From an uncultured Prochlorococcus sp. (lineage in GTDB: Bacteria > Cyanobacteriota > Cyanobacteriia > PCC-6307 > Cyanobiaceae), in assembly GCA_902564535.1 (NCBI GenBank), contig CACFBG010000012.1:1-35028 (forward strand): a DNA stretch of 35,028 bases, read 5' to 3'. Under the pieces are notes generated by a model. It was not told where the DNA came from, made no database searches, and saw only the letters and a program-made list of their open reading frames with translations. The position numbers and the translations under genes are program-made. Positions 1-9,177 of the stretch are shown here, one piece after another. Position 1 is the stretch's first letter. Each line of letters opens with the position of its first letter.

Positions 1-40
1 TTTCACGAAAATTGTGTCTTTAGCACCGGAGGTAATTTAA
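1..40 (+). CDS. rplN: Ribosomal protein L14, C-terminal end (partial)
   Basis: Reading from base 2 gives FTKIVSLAPEVI and a stop at 38-40, which matches the conserved end of ribosomal protein L14. The rest of the gene lies left of the window. The stop is directly followed by the rplX ATG at 41, with no spacer. The rplX ribosome binding site GGAGG (28-32) is embedded in the last L14 codons, so translation of the two genes is probably coupled. rplN before rplX is the standard order of the spc operon. Confidence 0.9.
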   Translation, partial: FTKIVSLAPEVI

Positions 41-397
41 ATGCCAACTCTAACCAAAAAGAACAACACTCCAAATCGCATAAAAATGCGAATTCGCAAA
101 GGAGACACGGTTCAAATAATTAATGGGAAAGAAAAAGGAAAAACAGGGGAAGTTCTAAAAACCTTACCAGTAGAAAATAGAGTTGTTGTTCAAGGAATTA
201 ATCTAAGAACGCGCCATGTAAAGCCAACTCAGGAAGGAGAAAGTGGAAGGATAGTCACCGAAGAAGCTTCCTTACATGCTTCAAATGTAATGCTTTATTC
301 CACGGCCAAAAAAGTAGCAAGTCGAGTTGAATTAATTGTTGAAAAAGATGGTACTAAGAAACGACGACTTAAAAAGACTGGCGAAATTATTGATTAA
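41..397 (+). CDS. rplX: 50S ribosomal protein L24
   Basis: L24 is an early-assembly protein of the large subunit. The 118-residue product has the KOW motif typical of L24 around residues 19-50 ([19 protein letters not shown]) followed by the [11 protein letters not shown] segment. The ATG directly follows the rplN stop and has GGAGG 8 bases upstream. The last codons and stop lie inside an 11-bp perfect stem-loop (374-408), described separately. The gap to rplE is 119 bases, unusually long for this operon. Confidence 0.97.
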   Translation: MPTLTKKNNTPNRIKMRIRKGDTVQIINGKEKGKTGEVLKTLPVENRVVVQGINLRTRHVKPTQEGESGRIVTEEASLHASNVMLYSTAKKVASRVELIVEKDGTKKRRLKKTGEIID

Positions 398-408
398 TCG
401 CCAGTCTT
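374..408 (+). promoter_or_regulatory. Stem-loop spanning the rplX stop codon
   Basis: A perfect 11-bp inverted repeat, AAGACTGGCGA (374-384) and TCGCCAGTCTT (398-408), encloses a 13-base loop containing the rplX stop codon (395-397). No T run follows on the plus strand, so it is not a standard plus-strand terminator. On the minus strand the stem is followed by a T5 run, but no minus-strand gene is present here. It may be an RNA processing, stability or attenuation element between rplX and rplE. The structure is seen; the role is inferred. Confidence 0.6.
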
Positions 409-516
409 CAGACCCTAATGAATCTTTAATCAATCAGTTCTCCTTTCTTACTTAATTCATCAGTTCACACAAAATTCGCTTTCTGACAACTACCAGAAGC
501 ACTTTTCACACCTCTC

Positions 517-1056
517 ATGTCACTTAAACAGCGCTATAGAGAGACTATTCAGCCCAAACTGCTGAAAGATCTAAATCTCTCAAATATTCATCAAGTTCCA
601 AAGGTTTTAAAAGTAACCGTTAATAGGGGACTAGGAGAAGCAGCTTCAAATGCCAAATCATTAGAAGCTTCTGTTAATGAATTAGCCACTATTACTGGCC
701 AAAAAGTGCAAGTAACTAGAGCTAAAAAAGCTATAGCTGGTTTTAAAATCCGACAAGGGATGCCCATCGGCTGTGCAGTGACTTTGCGTGGTGAGCGGAT
801 GTATGCATTTTTAGAAAGACTTATAAACCTTGCTCTTCCAAGAATCAGAGATTTTCGTGGAGTAAATCCCAAAAGTTTTGATGGAAGAGGAAATTACACG
901 CTCGGAGTTCGAGAACAACTTATTTTCCCAGAAATTTCTTTTGACAAAATTGACGCTATCCGAGGTATGGACATCACCATCGTTACAAGTGCACAAAATG
1001 ATGAAGAAGGAAGAGCTCTTCTTCGCGAGATGGGAATGCCCTTTCGTAGCAATTAA
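517..1056 (+). CDS. rplE: 50S ribosomal protein L5
   Basis: L5 binds 5S rRNA in the central protuberance of the large subunit. The 179-residue product shows family hallmarks: an N-terminal [13 protein letters not shown] segment, the [20 protein letters not shown] region (about residues 65-84), and the [18 protein letters not shown] segment. Full length and in spc operon order. rpsN (S14), which follows rplE in E. coli, is absent; rpsH comes next after 20 bases. Confidence 0.97.
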   Translation: MSLKQRYRETIQPKLLKDLNLSNIHQVPKVLKVTVNRGLGEAASNAKSLEASVNELATITGQKVQVTRAKKAIAGFKIRQGMPIGCAVTLRGERMYAFLERLINLALPRIRDFRGVNPKSFDGRGNYTLGVREQLIFPEISFDKIDAIRGMDITIVTSAQNDEEGRALLREMGMPFRSN

Positions 1057-1076
1057 ATCCATCTTCGCAGAAAACC

Positions 1077-1478
1077 ATGGCTAACCACGACCCAATCTCA
1101 GACATGCTCACTCGCATTCGTAATGCGAGTGAAAAGCGACATGAAACCACTCGAATTCCTGCTTCCCGAATGTCTCGTAGTATTGCCAAAGTACTACAAC
1201 AAGAAGGCTTCATTGCTCAGATCAGTGAAGAAGGAGAAGGAGTCAGAACTCAATTAATCCTTGAATTGAAATACAGCGGAAAGCATCGTCATCCAACTAT
1301 TCGCTCTATGCAAAGGGTTAGCAAACCAGGTCTAAGGATCTACAAAAATACTCGTGGACTTCCAAAAGTTCTAGGGGGCCTAGGAATCGCAATCGTTTCA
1401 ACCTCAAAAGGAGTGATGAGTGATCGCGATGCACGTAAACAAGGCGTTGGCGGAGAAGTCCTCTGCTACGTCTATTGA
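1077..1478 (+). CDS. rpsH: 30S ribosomal protein S8
   Basis: S8 binds 16S rRNA and is an early-assembly small-subunit protein. The 133-residue product begins [17 protein letters not shown] and ends GGEVLCYVY, with the conserved [14 protein letters not shown] segment near the C-terminus; all are S8 signatures. Full length. In E. coli S8 is the autogenous regulator of the spc operon; that role is not shown here. Confidence 0.97.
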   Translation: MANHDPISDMLTRIRNASEKRHETTRIPASRMSRSIAKVLQQEGFIAQISEEGEGVRTQLILELKYSGKHRHPTIRSMQRVSKPGLRIYKNTRGLPKVLGGLGIAIVSTSKGVMSDRDARKQGVGGEVLCYVY

Positions 1479-1493
1479 TTAGGAGCTCAAACA

Positions 1494-2036
1494 ATGTCAC
1501 GCATAGGAAAATCTCCAATTCAACTTCCTGAGAAAGTTTCAGTTGTCCTAGATGGACTATCTGTAACTGTTAAAGGTCCTAAAGGAGAACTAAAACGAAC
1601 TCTCCCAGAGGGAGTAACCATATCCCAAGAGGAAAATACAATAGTAATTCAACCAACTAGTGAGAAGAGAAAATCAAGGGAGCGACATGGTTTATGTCGT
1701 TCATTAGTAGCAAATATGGTAGAGGGAGTAAGTAATGGCTTCAAACGTAATTTAGAAATAGTTGGGGTTGGATCTCGTGCCCAAGTAAAGGGAAAAACTC
1801 TTGTTGTAAGTGCTGGATATAGCCATCCTGTAGAAGTTATTCCTCCAGATGGTATTACTTTCGTTGTTGAGAATAATACAAAAGTAACTGTTTCCGGCGC
1901 AGACAAAGAGCTTGTAGGCAATGAAGCGGCCAAAATACGCGCAATTCGTCCCCCAGAACCATATAAAGGGAAGGGCATCAAATATGAAGGAGAACGAATA
2001 CTTAGAAAAGCCGGTAAATCGGGCAAAAAAGCCTAA
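1494..2036 (+). CDS. rplF: 50S ribosomal protein L6
   Basis: L6 lies near the GTPase-associated region of the large subunit. The 180-residue product begins [15 protein letters not shown] and carries the C-terminal [18 protein letters not shown] signature of bacterial L6, with two tandem alpha/beta domains expected. AGGAG (1481-1485) precedes the ATG by 8 bases. Full length. Confidence 0.97.
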   Translation: MSRIGKSPIQLPEKVSVVLDGLSVTVKGPKGELKRTLPEGVTISQEENTIVIQPTSEKRKSRERHGLCRSLVANMVEGVSNGFKRNLEIVGVGSRAQVKGKTLVVSAGYSHPVEVIPPDGITFVVENNTKVTVSGADKELVGNEAAKIRAIRPPEPYKGKGIKYEGERILRKAGKSGKKA

Positions 2037-2069
2037 ACATCTAATTCCTTTCCTTTCATCTTTATTCAA

Positions 2070-2438
2070 ATGTCAATCCTTTCTAGAAAACAACAAACTC
2101 AAAAGCGTCATAGGCGCCTTAGACGCCATATAAATGGGTCATCCGAACGACCTCGGCTGGCCGTATTTCGATCTAACAACCACATTTATGCTCAAATTAT
2201 TGATGATTTAGCTCAAAACACTATTTGCGCTGCCTCTACACTGGATAAAGACCTAAGAAAAACCCTAAAAGCAACTGGCAGTGATTGCGCAGCTTCGACT
2301 GCAGTAGGTGAGCTAGTTGCTCAAAGAGCCTTAGAAAAGGGCATCAATCAAGTAGTCTTCGACCGTGGTGGCAATCTTTATCACGGCAGAATCAAAGCTT
2401 TAGCTGATGCAGCTCGTCAAGCTGGCCTTAAATTCTGA
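2070..2438 (+). CDS. rplR: 50S ribosomal protein L18
   Basis: L18 contacts 5S rRNA together with L5. The 122-residue product has the basic N-terminus ([20 protein letters not shown]), the [12 protein letters not shown] strand and the C-terminal [20 protein letters not shown] signature. It sits between rplF and rpsE as expected in the spc operon. Full length. Confidence 0.97.
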   Translation: MSILSRKQQTQKRHRRLRRHINGSSERPRLAVFRSNNHIYAQIIDDLAQNTICAASTLDKDLRKTLKATGSDCAASTAVGELVAQRALEKGINQVVFDRGGNLYHGRIKALADAARQAGLKF

Positions 2439-2453
2439 ATACATACTATTAAA

Positions 2454-3089
2454 ATGACAGAACCTAAAAAACAATCCAAATCCAAAGACGCGGCAGGTAA
2501 ATCAGATACTCCTGCTGCTGCAGAAGGTAAACAGGACCAACAACAGAAAAGAGGAGGCCGTGGCGGCGAGAGGAGAGGTCGTAGAGATAGACGAGGTCAA
2601 GAAAGAGATTCTGAATGGCAAGAGAGAGTGGTTCAAATTAGAAGAGTCTCCAAGACTGTCAAAGGAGGCAAAAAAATGAGTTTCAGAGCGATAGTTGTTG
2701 TTGGTAACGAAAAAGGACAAGTAGGCGTTGGAGTTGGAAAAGCTGGGGATGTTATAGGAGCAGTTCGTAAGGGAGTGGCTGATGGTAAAAAGCATCTAGT
2801 CAAAGTTCCGCTAACACGTCATAGTTCTATTCCAACTTTCTCAAATGGAAGAGATGGAGCAGCTAGTGTGTTAATTCGCCCAGCGGCTCCAGGTACAGGT
2901 GTAATTGCAGGGGGTTCTATTCGTACAGTTTTAGAACTTGCTGGCATTAAGAATGTATTAGCCAAAAGGCTTGGGAGTAAAACTCCTCTAAATAATGCAC
3001 GTGCTGCAATGGTTGCTCTTTCAGAGCTCAGAACTCATAAAGAGACAGCTAAAGAAAGAGGAATCTCCTTAGAACAAATTTATTCCTAA
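2454..3089 (+). CDS. rpsE: 30S ribosomal protein S5, with basic N-terminal extension
   Basis: S5 helps maintain translational accuracy in the small subunit. The S5 core starts near residue 57 ([18 protein letters not shown]) and contains the [14 protein letters not shown] and [13 protein letters not shown] segments. At 211 residues it is longer than the roughly 165 of E. coli S5. The surplus is an N-terminal low-complexity stretch rich in Lys, Gln, Arg and Gly (about residues 1-55). The ATG at 2454 is 15 bases after the rplR stop, so the extension is probably translated. Similar extensions occur in cyanobacterial S5 proteins. Confidence 0.96.
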   Translation: MTEPKKQSKSKDAAGKSDTPAAAEGKQDQQQKRGGRGGERRGRRDRRGQERDSEWQERVVQIRRVSKTVKGGKKMSFRAIVVVGNEKGQVGVGVGKAGDVIGAVRKGVADGKKHLVKVPLTRHSSIPTFSNGRDGAASVLIRPAAPGTGVIAGGSIRTVLELAGIKNVLAKRLGSKTPLNNARAAMVALSELRTHKETAKERGISLEQIYS

Positions 3090-3102
3090 TAGGAAATCAG
3101 CC

Positions 3103-3555
3103 ATGACTCTTAAACTAAATTCGTTAAAAGCAAATTCAGGTGCTCGTCGTAGAAAACTTCGAAAAGGTCGAGGTATCGCTGCCGGCCAAGGAGCTAGCTG
3201 CGGGTTTGGAATGAGAGGGCAAAAATCCCGTTCTGGAAGACCTACTAGACCTGGCTTCGAAGGAGGGCAAATGCCTCTTTATAGAAGAGTTCCAAAACTT
3301 AAGCATTTCACTCTTATCAATCCAAAATCTTTTTCTCTCATAAATCTTTCGAAACTTAACGAGTTACAAGAAGGAAGCGAAGTGGATTTGGATTCATTAG
3401 TAAAAGCAGGTTTAGTGACTAATCCAAAACATCCTTTAAAAGTACTTGGGAATGGAACCTTGAGCAAAAAATTAGTTGTAAAAGCAACTGCTTTCACAAC
3501 TACTGCTAAAGAAAAAATCGAAGCAGCCGGTGGCAGTTATGAAATTATTGATTAA
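3103..3555 (+). CDS. rplO: 50S ribosomal protein L15
   Basis: L15 is a late-assembly large-subunit protein. The 150-residue product shows the Gly/Arg-rich N-terminal half ([42 protein letters not shown]) and the C-terminal [16 protein letters not shown] segment. rpmD (L30), which precedes rplO in E. coli, is absent, as expected in cyanobacteria. Full length. Confidence 0.97.
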   Translation: MTLKLNSLKANSGARRRKLRKGRGIAAGQGASCGFGMRGQKSRSGRPTRPGFEGGQMPLYRRVPKLKHFTLINPKSFSLINLSKLNELQEGSEVDLDSLVKAGLVTNPKHPLKVLGNGTLSKKLVVKATAFTTTAKEKIEAAGGSYEIID

Positions 3556-3590
3556 AAGCCCATTAAAAATATAATCAAAAAGTATCAAAG

Positions 3591-3614
3591 AAAGTCAAAA
3601 TAGTTTTTGACTTT
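3591..3614 (+). promoter_or_regulatory. Perfect stem-loop between rplO and secY
   Basis: AAAGTCAAAA (3591-3600), a TAGT loop, then TTTTGACTTT (3605-3614) make a 10-bp perfect stem with a 4-base loop. It lies 35 bases after the rplO stop and 28 bases before the secY ATG. It could slow or partly stop transcription, or protect or cleave the transcript so that secY is expressed at a lower level than the ribosomal genes. The structure is seen; the role is inferred. Confidence 0.55.
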
Positions 3615-3642
3615 TACTATAAACATCAATCTCCTTTCATTA

Positions 3643-4962
3643 ATGCTTGTCAGTAGGGGGCGAAATCCAAACGCAGCTGAAGTGATTACTCAGTTGTTCA
3701 CCAACAAAGAACTTCGAGGAAGAGTTCTTACTACTTTAGGGCTTTTACTTCTAATACGCCTTGGAATTTATATTCCAATGCCAGGGATAGATAGAGAGGC
3801 TTTTAAAAGTTTTATTGAGCAAGGTGGCCAATTAATAGGCTTCCTCGATATCTTTACAGGAGGAGGGATTTCAACTCTAGGGATATTTGCGCTAGGTATT
3901 TTACCGTTTATCAATGCATCTATAATTCTGCAACTTCTTACTGCAGCACTCCCACAATTAGAAGATCTTCAAAAAAACGAAGGTGAAGCAGGCAGAAGAA
4001 AAATTGCTCAAATCACTAGATATGTAGCTCTTGGTTGGGGCCTTATTCAAAGTCTTATTTTTGCTTTAATTCTTCGTCAATATTCAATCGAAAGTCTTAG
4101 TGAAATTGCTTTTGTAACTCAAACAGCTCTTGCTTTAGTTACAGGTTCAATGGTTGTAATGTGGCTAAGTGAGGTAATCACTGAAAAAGGAATTGGCCAA
4201 GGAGCCTCGCTTGTTATTTTTTTGAATATTGTGGCTACTTTGCCTAAAGCACTATCTTCGACTATTGAAAAAGCACAAACTGGAGACAGGAGTGATGTTC
4301 TAGGGATAATAGTTTTATTACTTGTTTTCTTATTTACTATTGTAGGAATTATTTTTGTTCAAGAAGGTGCACGTAGACTTCCTATTGTGAGTGCCAAAAG
4401 ACAAATAGGCAGTACAAGCTTATTGAGAACCAGACAGAGTTATTTACCTTTAAAACTTAATGCTGGTGGTGTAATGCCTATTATATTTGCATCTGCATTG
4501 ATTTTTCTTCCTATAACAATTGCTAATTTTATAAAGAACCCTATTTTAATTAGAGCAGCGAGTGCTCTAAGTCCTAGTGCTGCAAATCCATGGCCATATG
4601 CCATCGCTTTCTTTGCGCTAATTCTTGGCTTTGCATATTTCTATGCTTCTTTAACAATTAATCCAATTGATATTGCAACAAATTTAAAACGTGGAGGTGT
4701 TGCGATTCCAGGAGTCAGGCCTGGCAGTGCAACTGCTAGTTATCTATCAGGAGTGCAAAATAGACTAACTTTATTAGGCGGACTTTTCCTAGGCTCTGTA
4801 GCAATAATTCCAGCAGCAGTTGAGAGAGCTACCAATGTTCAAACCTTTCAAGGCCTTGGTGCAACTTCATTATTAATTCTTGTAGGGGTTGCGATTGACA
4901 CTGCCAAACAAGTACAGACTTATGTGATATCGCAACGCTATGAAGGATTGGTGCGTGAGTAG
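3643..4962 (+). CDS. secY: Protein translocase subunit SecY
   Basis: SecY is the pore of the Sec translocon in plasma and thylakoid membranes. The 439-residue product has ten hydrophobic segments, an N-terminal cytoplasmic stretch (NKELRGRVLTTLG), the plug-region GGGISTLGIFALGILPFI motif, and the C-terminal QRYEGLVRE. I chose the ATG at 3643 (MLVSRGRNP) over a TTG at 3607: the upstream 12 codons are not SecY-like and would run through the second half of the stem-loop at 3591-3614. The place between rplO and adk is typical. Confidence 0.96.
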   Translation: MLVSRGRNPNAAEVITQLFTNKELRGRVLTTLGLLLLIRLGIYIPMPGIDREAFKSFIEQGGQLIGFLDIFTGGGISTLGIFALGILPFINASIILQLLTAALPQLEDLQKNEGEAGRRKIAQITRYVALGWGLIQSLIFALILRQYSIESLSEIAFVTQTALALVTGSMVVMWLSEVITEKGIGQGASLVIFLNIVATLPKALSSTIEKAQTGDRSDVLGIIVLLLVFLFTIVGIIFVQEGARRLPIVSAKRQIGSTSLLRTRQSYLPLKLNAGGVMPIIFASALIFLPITIANFIKNPILIRAASALSPSAANPWPYAIAFFALILGFAYFYASLTINPIDIATNLKRGGVAIPGVRPGSATASYLSGVQNRLTLLGGLFLGSVAIIPAAVERATNVQTFQGLGATSLLILVGVAIDTAKQVQTYVISQRYEGLVRE

Positions 4963-5006
4963 TCTCGATAGAAATTTAAATCTCTAACATTTGAAATTTT
5001 GCAATC

Positions 5007-5555
5007 ATGAAGAAAAGACTTCTATTTTTAGGACCTCCAGGAGCTGGCAAAGGAACTCAAGCAAGTCGAATTTCAACGAAATACAATTTATTGCATTTAT
5101 CCACTGGAGATTTGCTGCGTTCAGAAGTTAAAGAAGGAACTGAATTAGGAAAGGAAGCAGCAATTCTTATGGATAAAGGAGAACTTGTTAGTGACAAACT
5201 AGTTCTTTCAATAGTTGAAAAAAAAATCATTAGTCCTAATCAAGGATGGCTTTTAGATGGATTCCCAAGAAATCTAAGTCAAGCAAATTCCCTCGAATCA
5301 TTATTAAAAAAGCTTAGTCAGCCTATAGAACTTGTACTGCTTCTCGAAGTAAGTGATCAATTACTCATAGAAAGACTCTTAGCAAGAGGTCGATCAGATG
5401 ACAATGAAGAAACCATCGCGAATCGTCTAGAAATCTATAGAGAAAAAACCACTCCTTTAATAGAGCATTACTCTCGCTTAGATCTACTTCATTCAATAAA
5501 TGGAGATGGTGGCATAAATCAAATCGAAGCGGCAATAGAAGAAATTTTAATTTGA
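5007..5555 (+). CDS. adk: Adenylate kinase
   Basis: Catalyses ATP + AMP = 2 ADP in the cytosol. The P-loop [10 protein letters not shown] is at residues 9-18, the AMP-binding LSTGDLLR follows, and LLDGFPRN comes mid-protein. The 182-residue length and the short segment after [18 protein letters not shown] show a short form without the extended (often zinc-binding) LID, common in cyanobacteria. It lies between secY and rpmJ; map and infA, which neighbour adk or rpmJ in many bacteria, are not here. Confidence 0.96.
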   Translation: MKKRLLFLGPPGAGKGTQASRISTKYNLLHLSTGDLLRSEVKEGTELGKEAAILMDKGELVSDKLVLSIVEKKIISPNQGWLLDGFPRNLSQANSLESLLKKLSQPIELVLLLEVSDQLLIERLLARGRSDDNEETIANRLEIYREKTTPLIEHYSRLDLLHSINGDGGINQIEAAIEEILI

Positions 5556-5601
5556 ATGGTGTAGTACTATTACTGTTTGGAAATTTGGGGAGTTCCGCCA
5601 A

Positions 5602-5715
5602 ATGAAGGTCCGTGCCTCGGTCAAAAAAATGTGTGAGAAATGCCGGGTGATCCGTCGCCACGGCAGGGTTATGGTCATTTGCTCCGTCCCCAAACACAAA
5701 CAAAGACAGGGTTAA
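5602..5715 (+). CDS. rpmJ: 50S ribosomal protein L36
   Basis: A 37-residue gene: [19 protein letters not shown] through to KHKQRQG. It has the zinc-ribbon set of L36 (Cys11, Cys14, Cys27, His32). It starts with ATG 46 bases after the adk stop and is the zinc-binding (C+) form of the protein. rpmJ before rpsM is the normal operon order. Confidence 0.97.
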   Translation: MKVRASVKKMCEKCRVIRRHGRVMVICSVPKHKQRQG

Positions 5716-5727
5716 ACCTGATCCGCT

Positions 5728-5756
5728 CCTAAGGTTAAAAGCCTTTTACCCTTAGG
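5728..5756 (+). promoter_or_regulatory. Stem-loop downstream of rpmJ
   Basis: CCTAAGG (5728-5734) pairs with CCTTAGG (5750-5756). An inner TAAAA/TTTTA pair (5736-5740, 5744-5748) extends the helix past one mismatch, leaving a GCC loop. It starts 12 bases after the rpmJ stop and is followed by ATTCGTC rather than a T run. With the next hairpin it fills the rpmJ-rpsM gap. Likely a transcript processing, attenuation or autoregulatory element; the role is inferred. Confidence 0.55.
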
Positions 5757-5757
5757 A

Positions 5758-5790
5758 TTCGTCTTCAAATATTTAAATTTTAAAGACGAA
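5758..5790 (+). promoter_or_regulatory. Second stem-loop upstream of rpsM
   Basis: TTCGTCTT (5758-5765) and AAGACGAA (5783-5790) form a perfect 8-bp stem around a 17-base AT-only (apart from one C) loop. It directly follows the 5728-5756 hairpin and ends 30 bases before the GTG start of rpsM. In E. coli, S4 represses the alpha operon at a structure before rpsM; rpsD is not in this block, so that ligand is only a possibility. Confidence 0.5.
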
Positions 5791-5820
5791 AACCTTATTT
5801 ACCTTTCGATTAATTGCTCA

Positions 5821-6186
5821 GTGGCAAGGATTGCAGGCGTAGACCTCCCCCGTGAAAAGCGGGTAGAAGTTGCCCTCACTTACATCTATGGTATTGGCCT
5901 AAATAGGGCACAAACCATTCTCTCTAAATCTGGTGTAAATCCAGACATCAGAGTGAAAGATCTAGAAGATGGCGATGTCCAAAAACTGAGATCTGTTATT
6001 GAATCTTTCACCATAGAAGGTGATCTTCGACGCCAAGAAGGAATGGCGTTAAAGAGACTTCAGGACATTGGTTGTTTGCGTGGAAGGCGTCATCGAATGA
6101 GCCTTCCTGTAAGAGGACAACGCACACGTACAAACGCTAGGACTAGGCGTGGTGCGCGTAAAACAGTGGCTGGCAAGAAAAAGTAA
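5821..6186 (+). CDS. rpsM: 30S ribosomal protein S13
   Basis: S13 forms small/large-subunit bridges in the head of the 30S subunit. The 121-residue product begins (GTG start) [20 protein letters not shown] and ends with the basic [21 protein letters not shown] tail, both S13 signatures. The GTG is chosen because it gives exactly the family N-terminus. Full length. Confidence 0.97.
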   Translation: MARIAGVDLPREKRVEVALTYIYGIGLNRAQTILSKSGVNPDIRVKDLEDGDVQKLRSVIESFTIEGDLRRQEGMALKRLQDIGCLRGRRHRMSLPVRGQRTRTNARTRRGARKTVAGKKK

Positions 6187-6255
6187 GCCATTTCTTATCT
6201 CAACTACTGCAGAAGCAGAAAACTACTGTTCATTCATTATTAAAGGCCCCATATC

Positions 6256-6651
6256 ATGGCCACACCAACCACTAAGAAAAGCGGCTCCAAAAAGAACAAA
6301 CGAAATGTTCCCAATGGGGTTGTTCATATCCAAAGCACTTTCAACAATACAATTGTCTCCATATCTGACACTTCAGGCCAAGTAATTTCTTGGTCTTCTG
6401 CTGGAGCAAGTGGCTTCAAAGGAGCTCGTAAAGGCACTCCCTTTGCAGCGCAAACCGCAGCTGAGGCCGCTGCTCGAAGAGCATTAGAACAAGGCATGAG
6501 ACAAATAGAAGTTCTAGTAAGAGGACCTGGGTCTGGTCGGGAAACGGCCATCAGAGCATTGCAGGTAGCTGGTCTTGAGATCACACTGATTAGAGATGTG
6601 ACTCCCTTACCCCATAACGGTTGTCGTAGACCAAAACGTCGCCGCGTTTAA
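6256..6651 (+). CDS. rpsK: 30S ribosomal protein S11
   Basis: S11 lines the mRNA exit region of the 30S platform. The 131-residue product contains [18 protein letters not shown], the [20 protein letters not shown] region and the C-terminal [18 protein letters not shown] signature. Full length. rpsD (S4), which follows rpsK in many bacteria, is absent; rpoA comes next. Confidence 0.97.
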   Translation: MATPTTKKSGSKKNKRNVPNGVVHIQSTFNNTIVSISDTSGQVISWSSAGASGFKGARKGTPFAAQTAAEAAARRALEQGMRQIEVLVRGPGSGRETAIRALQVAGLEITLIRDVTPLPHNGCRRPKRRRV

Positions 6652-6714
6652 ACTCCTCATCTCTTCTTCTTCTGGCAAATCCAGTCTCTTCCCACTCTCT
6701 TACCGCTTCAGACC

Positions 6715-7653
6715 GTGTTGCAATACCAGATTGACCGAATTGATCATCAAGTTTCTGATGATCGTGCTCAAACAGGTGTATTCCTGATAGGTCCTCTTGA
6801 AAGGGGGCAAGCAACAACTTTAGGAAATTCCCTTAGAAGAGTTCTAATGGGTGGACTTGAAGGAAGTGCAGTTACCGCTGTACGTATTGCTGGCGTCAAC
6901 CATGAATATGCAACTATTCCTGGAGTTCGAGAGGATGTACTAGATATTCTTTTGAATTGCAAACAACTTTCTGTTAACAGTAGAACTCCTGAATTAGAAA
7001 TTGGACGTTTGGTAGTGTCTGGTCCCTCTGAAGTTAAAGCAAAAGATTTGCAATTTTCATCTCAAGTTCAAATTATTGATGGTGAAAGACCTATTGCGAC
7101 TGTCCAAGATGGGCATAGTCTCGAATTAGAAGTTCATGTTGAAAGAGGGGTAGGTTATCGGCCTGTCGATAGACATAATGAAGAAACAAGTGCGATCGAT
7201 TTATTACAAATAGACGCAGTCTTCATGCCCGTGAGAAGGGTTAACTTCACAATCGATGAAACTGCTGTCGCAGAGGGAGGTTCAACTCGAGAAAGGCTGA
7301 GAATGGAGGTTGTCACAGATGGATCTACCTCTCCTGATGATGCATTAGCAGAAGCTGCGAATCAATTAATTGAACTTTTTCAGCCTCTAGCAACAGTCAC
7401 AATGGTTGAAGAAGTTCCTCCTGAACCTGAACCATCTGCGGAAGCACAAATTCCCCTGGAAGAACTAAATCTCTCTGTCAGGGCTTACAACTGCTTAAAA
7501 CGTGCTCAAGTAAACTCTGTTTCAGATCTGATGGGCTTTAGCTACGAAGATCTATTGGAGATTAAGAATTTCGGCTCTAAATCTGCAGATGAGGTTATTG
7601 AAGCTCTTGAGAGAATTGGGATATCAATTCCTCAAAGCAGAACCTCTGGCTGA
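6715..7653 (+). CDS. rpoA: RNA polymerase alpha subunit
   Basis: Alpha dimerises to start assembly of RNA polymerase and contacts upstream DNA and activators. The 312-residue product has the N-terminal assembly domain (about 1-230, with [19 protein letters not shown]) and the C-terminal domain (about 245-312, with [19 protein letters not shown] and [11 protein letters not shown]). The start is GTG (6715), giving [10 protein letters not shown]. Full length. Confidence 0.97.
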   Translation: MLQYQIDRIDHQVSDDRAQTGVFLIGPLERGQATTLGNSLRRVLMGGLEGSAVTAVRIAGVNHEYATIPGVREDVLDILLNCKQLSVNSRTPELEIGRLVVSGPSEVKAKDLQFSSQVQIIDGERPIATVQDGHSLELEVHVERGVGYRPVDRHNEETSAIDLLQIDAVFMPVRRVNFTIDETAVAEGGSTRERLRMEVVTDGSTSPDDALAEAANQLIELFQPLATVTMVEEVPPEPEPSAEAQIPLEELNLSVRAYNCLKRAQVNSVSDLMGFSYEDLLEIKNFGSKSADEVIEALERIGISIPQSRTSG

Positions 7654-7691
7654 TATTCAACTGAATTCAACAAACTCACACATCTAGAACC

Positions 7692-8042
7692 ATGCGTCAT
7701 CAATGCAGAGTCCCAAAACTTGGACGTCCGGCTGATCAAAGAAAAGCAATGCTTAGAGGATTAACCACACAATTAATAAGAGAAGGACGTGTAACAACTA
7801 CCAAAGCAAGGGCTAAAGCTCTTAGGGATGAAACTGAAAGAATGATTACTTTGGCAAAAGAAGGAACTTTAGCGGCAAGAAGAAGAGCTATTGGTTATAT
7901 TTATGATAAACAATTAGTACATGCTCTGTTTGACAAAGCACAAGATAGATATGGAGATAGGCAAGGGGGATATACAAGAATAGTTAGAACTATTTCCAGG
8001 AAAGGTGATAATGCCAAGATGGCAATTATTGAATTAGTCTAA
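7692..8042 (+). CDS. rplQ: 50S ribosomal protein L17
   Basis: The 116-residue product begins [20 protein letters not shown], the L17 signature, and ends with [13 protein letters not shown]17 lies near the peptide exit tunnel of the large subunit. It follows rpoA by 38 bases, the usual end of the alpha operon. Full length. Confidence 0.97.
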   Translation: MRHQCRVPKLGRPADQRKAMLRGLTTQLIREGRVTTTKARAKALRDETERMITLAKEGTLAARRRAIGYIYDKQLVHALFDKAQDRYGDRQGGYTRIVRTISRKGDNAKMAIIELV

Positions 8043-8090
8043 ATAATTAGATTCTGGACTAGTGCTAACAAATGGAATCAACTTTGGCCA

Positions 8091-8957
8091 ATGAAGGCTA
8101 AAGACTTGGACAAGAATATACAGGTTTTAAAAATTAGGAGGATTGCTTTAACTATTCAATATGATGGTTCTAATTATTCAGGATGGCAAAAGCAACCAAA
8201 TACTGAAACTATTCAAGAAGTTTTAGAAAAAACTATTTCGTTAATTGATCCATATAGACCTATCAAAGTAATTGCTGCTGGCAGAACTGATGCAGGAGTT
8301 CATGCAGCTGGTCAAGTAGTCCATTTTGATTGTTCAGGGCCTATACCTGCTAAGAGATGGGCATCAGCATTAAATGGCAGATTACCTAATTCAATAAGAG
8401 TTATTGATTCTACTGAATGCCCTAACACATGGCACGCTTGTTTTTCAGCTATTGCACGACGTTATAGATACACAATTTATAACGGTTGCGCGCCTAATCT
8501 ATTTCTTTATCCTTGGACATGGCATAAATTTCAATATCGATTAGACGAAAATATTATGAGAAATTCTTTAGTAGAGCTAATAGGAAATCATGACTTTCGA
8601 GCATTCCAAAGAGCTGGGAGTAAAAGAAAAGATGCCTTTACTACAATTAAAGATGTGCAAGTTGAAAGAATGGGTGATTTAGTTAAAATTGAAATAGAAG
8701 CCAGTGGATTTCTATATGGAATGGTAAGACTTATAGTAGGACAATTAGTTGCTTTAGGTGAACATAAATTAAATCCAAATGATTTTCAGAAAAGATGGAA
8801 AGATGGAAAAAGAGAAGAAGTAAAAGAATCTGCGCCTGCCAAAGGTCTTTGCTTCCTAAAAGCAATATATAAAGATAATTTTCTTGCTCCCAAGAATACT
8901 TTCACAAGTTTTCCGGATTTTTTGCTCGAGCGACATGATCCACCACCAAGCCCCTGA
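8091..8957 (+). CDS. truA: tRNA pseudouridine(38-40) synthase TruA
   Basis: Converts U38, U39 and U40 of many tRNAs to pseudouridine. The catalytic Asp is residue 67 in [11 protein letters not shown], and the fold is complete: [15 protein letters not shown] at the N-terminus, [11 protein letters not shown] mid-protein, [10 protein letters not shown]-like [14 protein letters not shown] near the C-terminus. At 288 residues it is slightly longer than E. coli TruA; the first 15 or so residues are not conserved and a later start is possible. truA between rplQ and rplM is a common arrangement. Confidence 0.95.
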   Translation: MKAKDLDKNIQVLKIRRIALTIQYDGSNYSGWQKQPNTETIQEVLEKTISLIDPYRPIKVIAAGRTDAGVHAAGQVVHFDCSGPIPAKRWASALNGRLPNSIRVIDSTECPNTWHACFSAIARRYRYTIYNGCAPNLFLYPWTWHKFQYRLDENIMRNSLVELIGNHDFRAFQRAGSKRKDAFTTIKDVQVERMGDLVKIEIEASGFLYGMVRLIVGQLVALGEHKLNPNDFQKRWKDGKREEVKESAPAKGLCFLKAIYKDNFLAPKNTFTSFPDFLLERHDPPPSP

Positions 8958-9132
8958 CCTAATTTCATGGCCAATCCCAACTTATGTGGTTATATCCCGA
9001 TCCAAAAATCCCTATAAATACACCTAATAAAAATGTACAAAAGTTTTTTCTTAGGTTTGAGGAACTTTAAAGTGTAAAATCATAGTTCAAGCTTTGAATC
9101 TGCCAAAAGCATTGGAAAAAGCTTCCTGCCCA

Positions 9133-9173
9133 GCTCTATAGATCCTGATAGAGCAATTAGACCGGCCTGCCGG
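9133..9173 (+). promoter_or_regulatory. rplM leader hairpins
   Basis: Two hairpins lie just before rplM: GCTCTAT (9133-9139) with ATAGAGC (9148-9154), a perfect 7-bp stem; and CCGG (9162-9165) with CCGG (9170-9173) around CCTG. The second ends 4 bases before the ATG at 9178, and its 3' arm abuts the purine-rich CGGAGAG that could act as ribosome binding site, so folding might hide it. The truA-rplM gap (8958-9177) is the longest in this block, with TAAAAT at 9075-9080 as a possible -10. Autogenous control by L13, known in E. coli, is a possibility only. Confidence 0.4.
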
Positions 9174-9177
9174 AGAG

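Noticed and set aside
1649-2026. A 125-codon minus-strand frame opposite rplF
   Set aside because: It lies wholly within rplF, an unambiguous L6 gene, and has no recognisable domain or start signal.
3607-3642. TTG start 12 codons upstream of the SecY ATG
   Set aside because: The added residues do not look like SecY and the start would lie within the rplO-secY hairpin; the ATG at 3643 gives the expected N-terminus.
6324-6584. An 86-codon minus-strand frame opposite rpsK
   Set aside because: Fully antisense to a conserved S11 gene; its Ala-rich product reflects the codons of the opposite strand.
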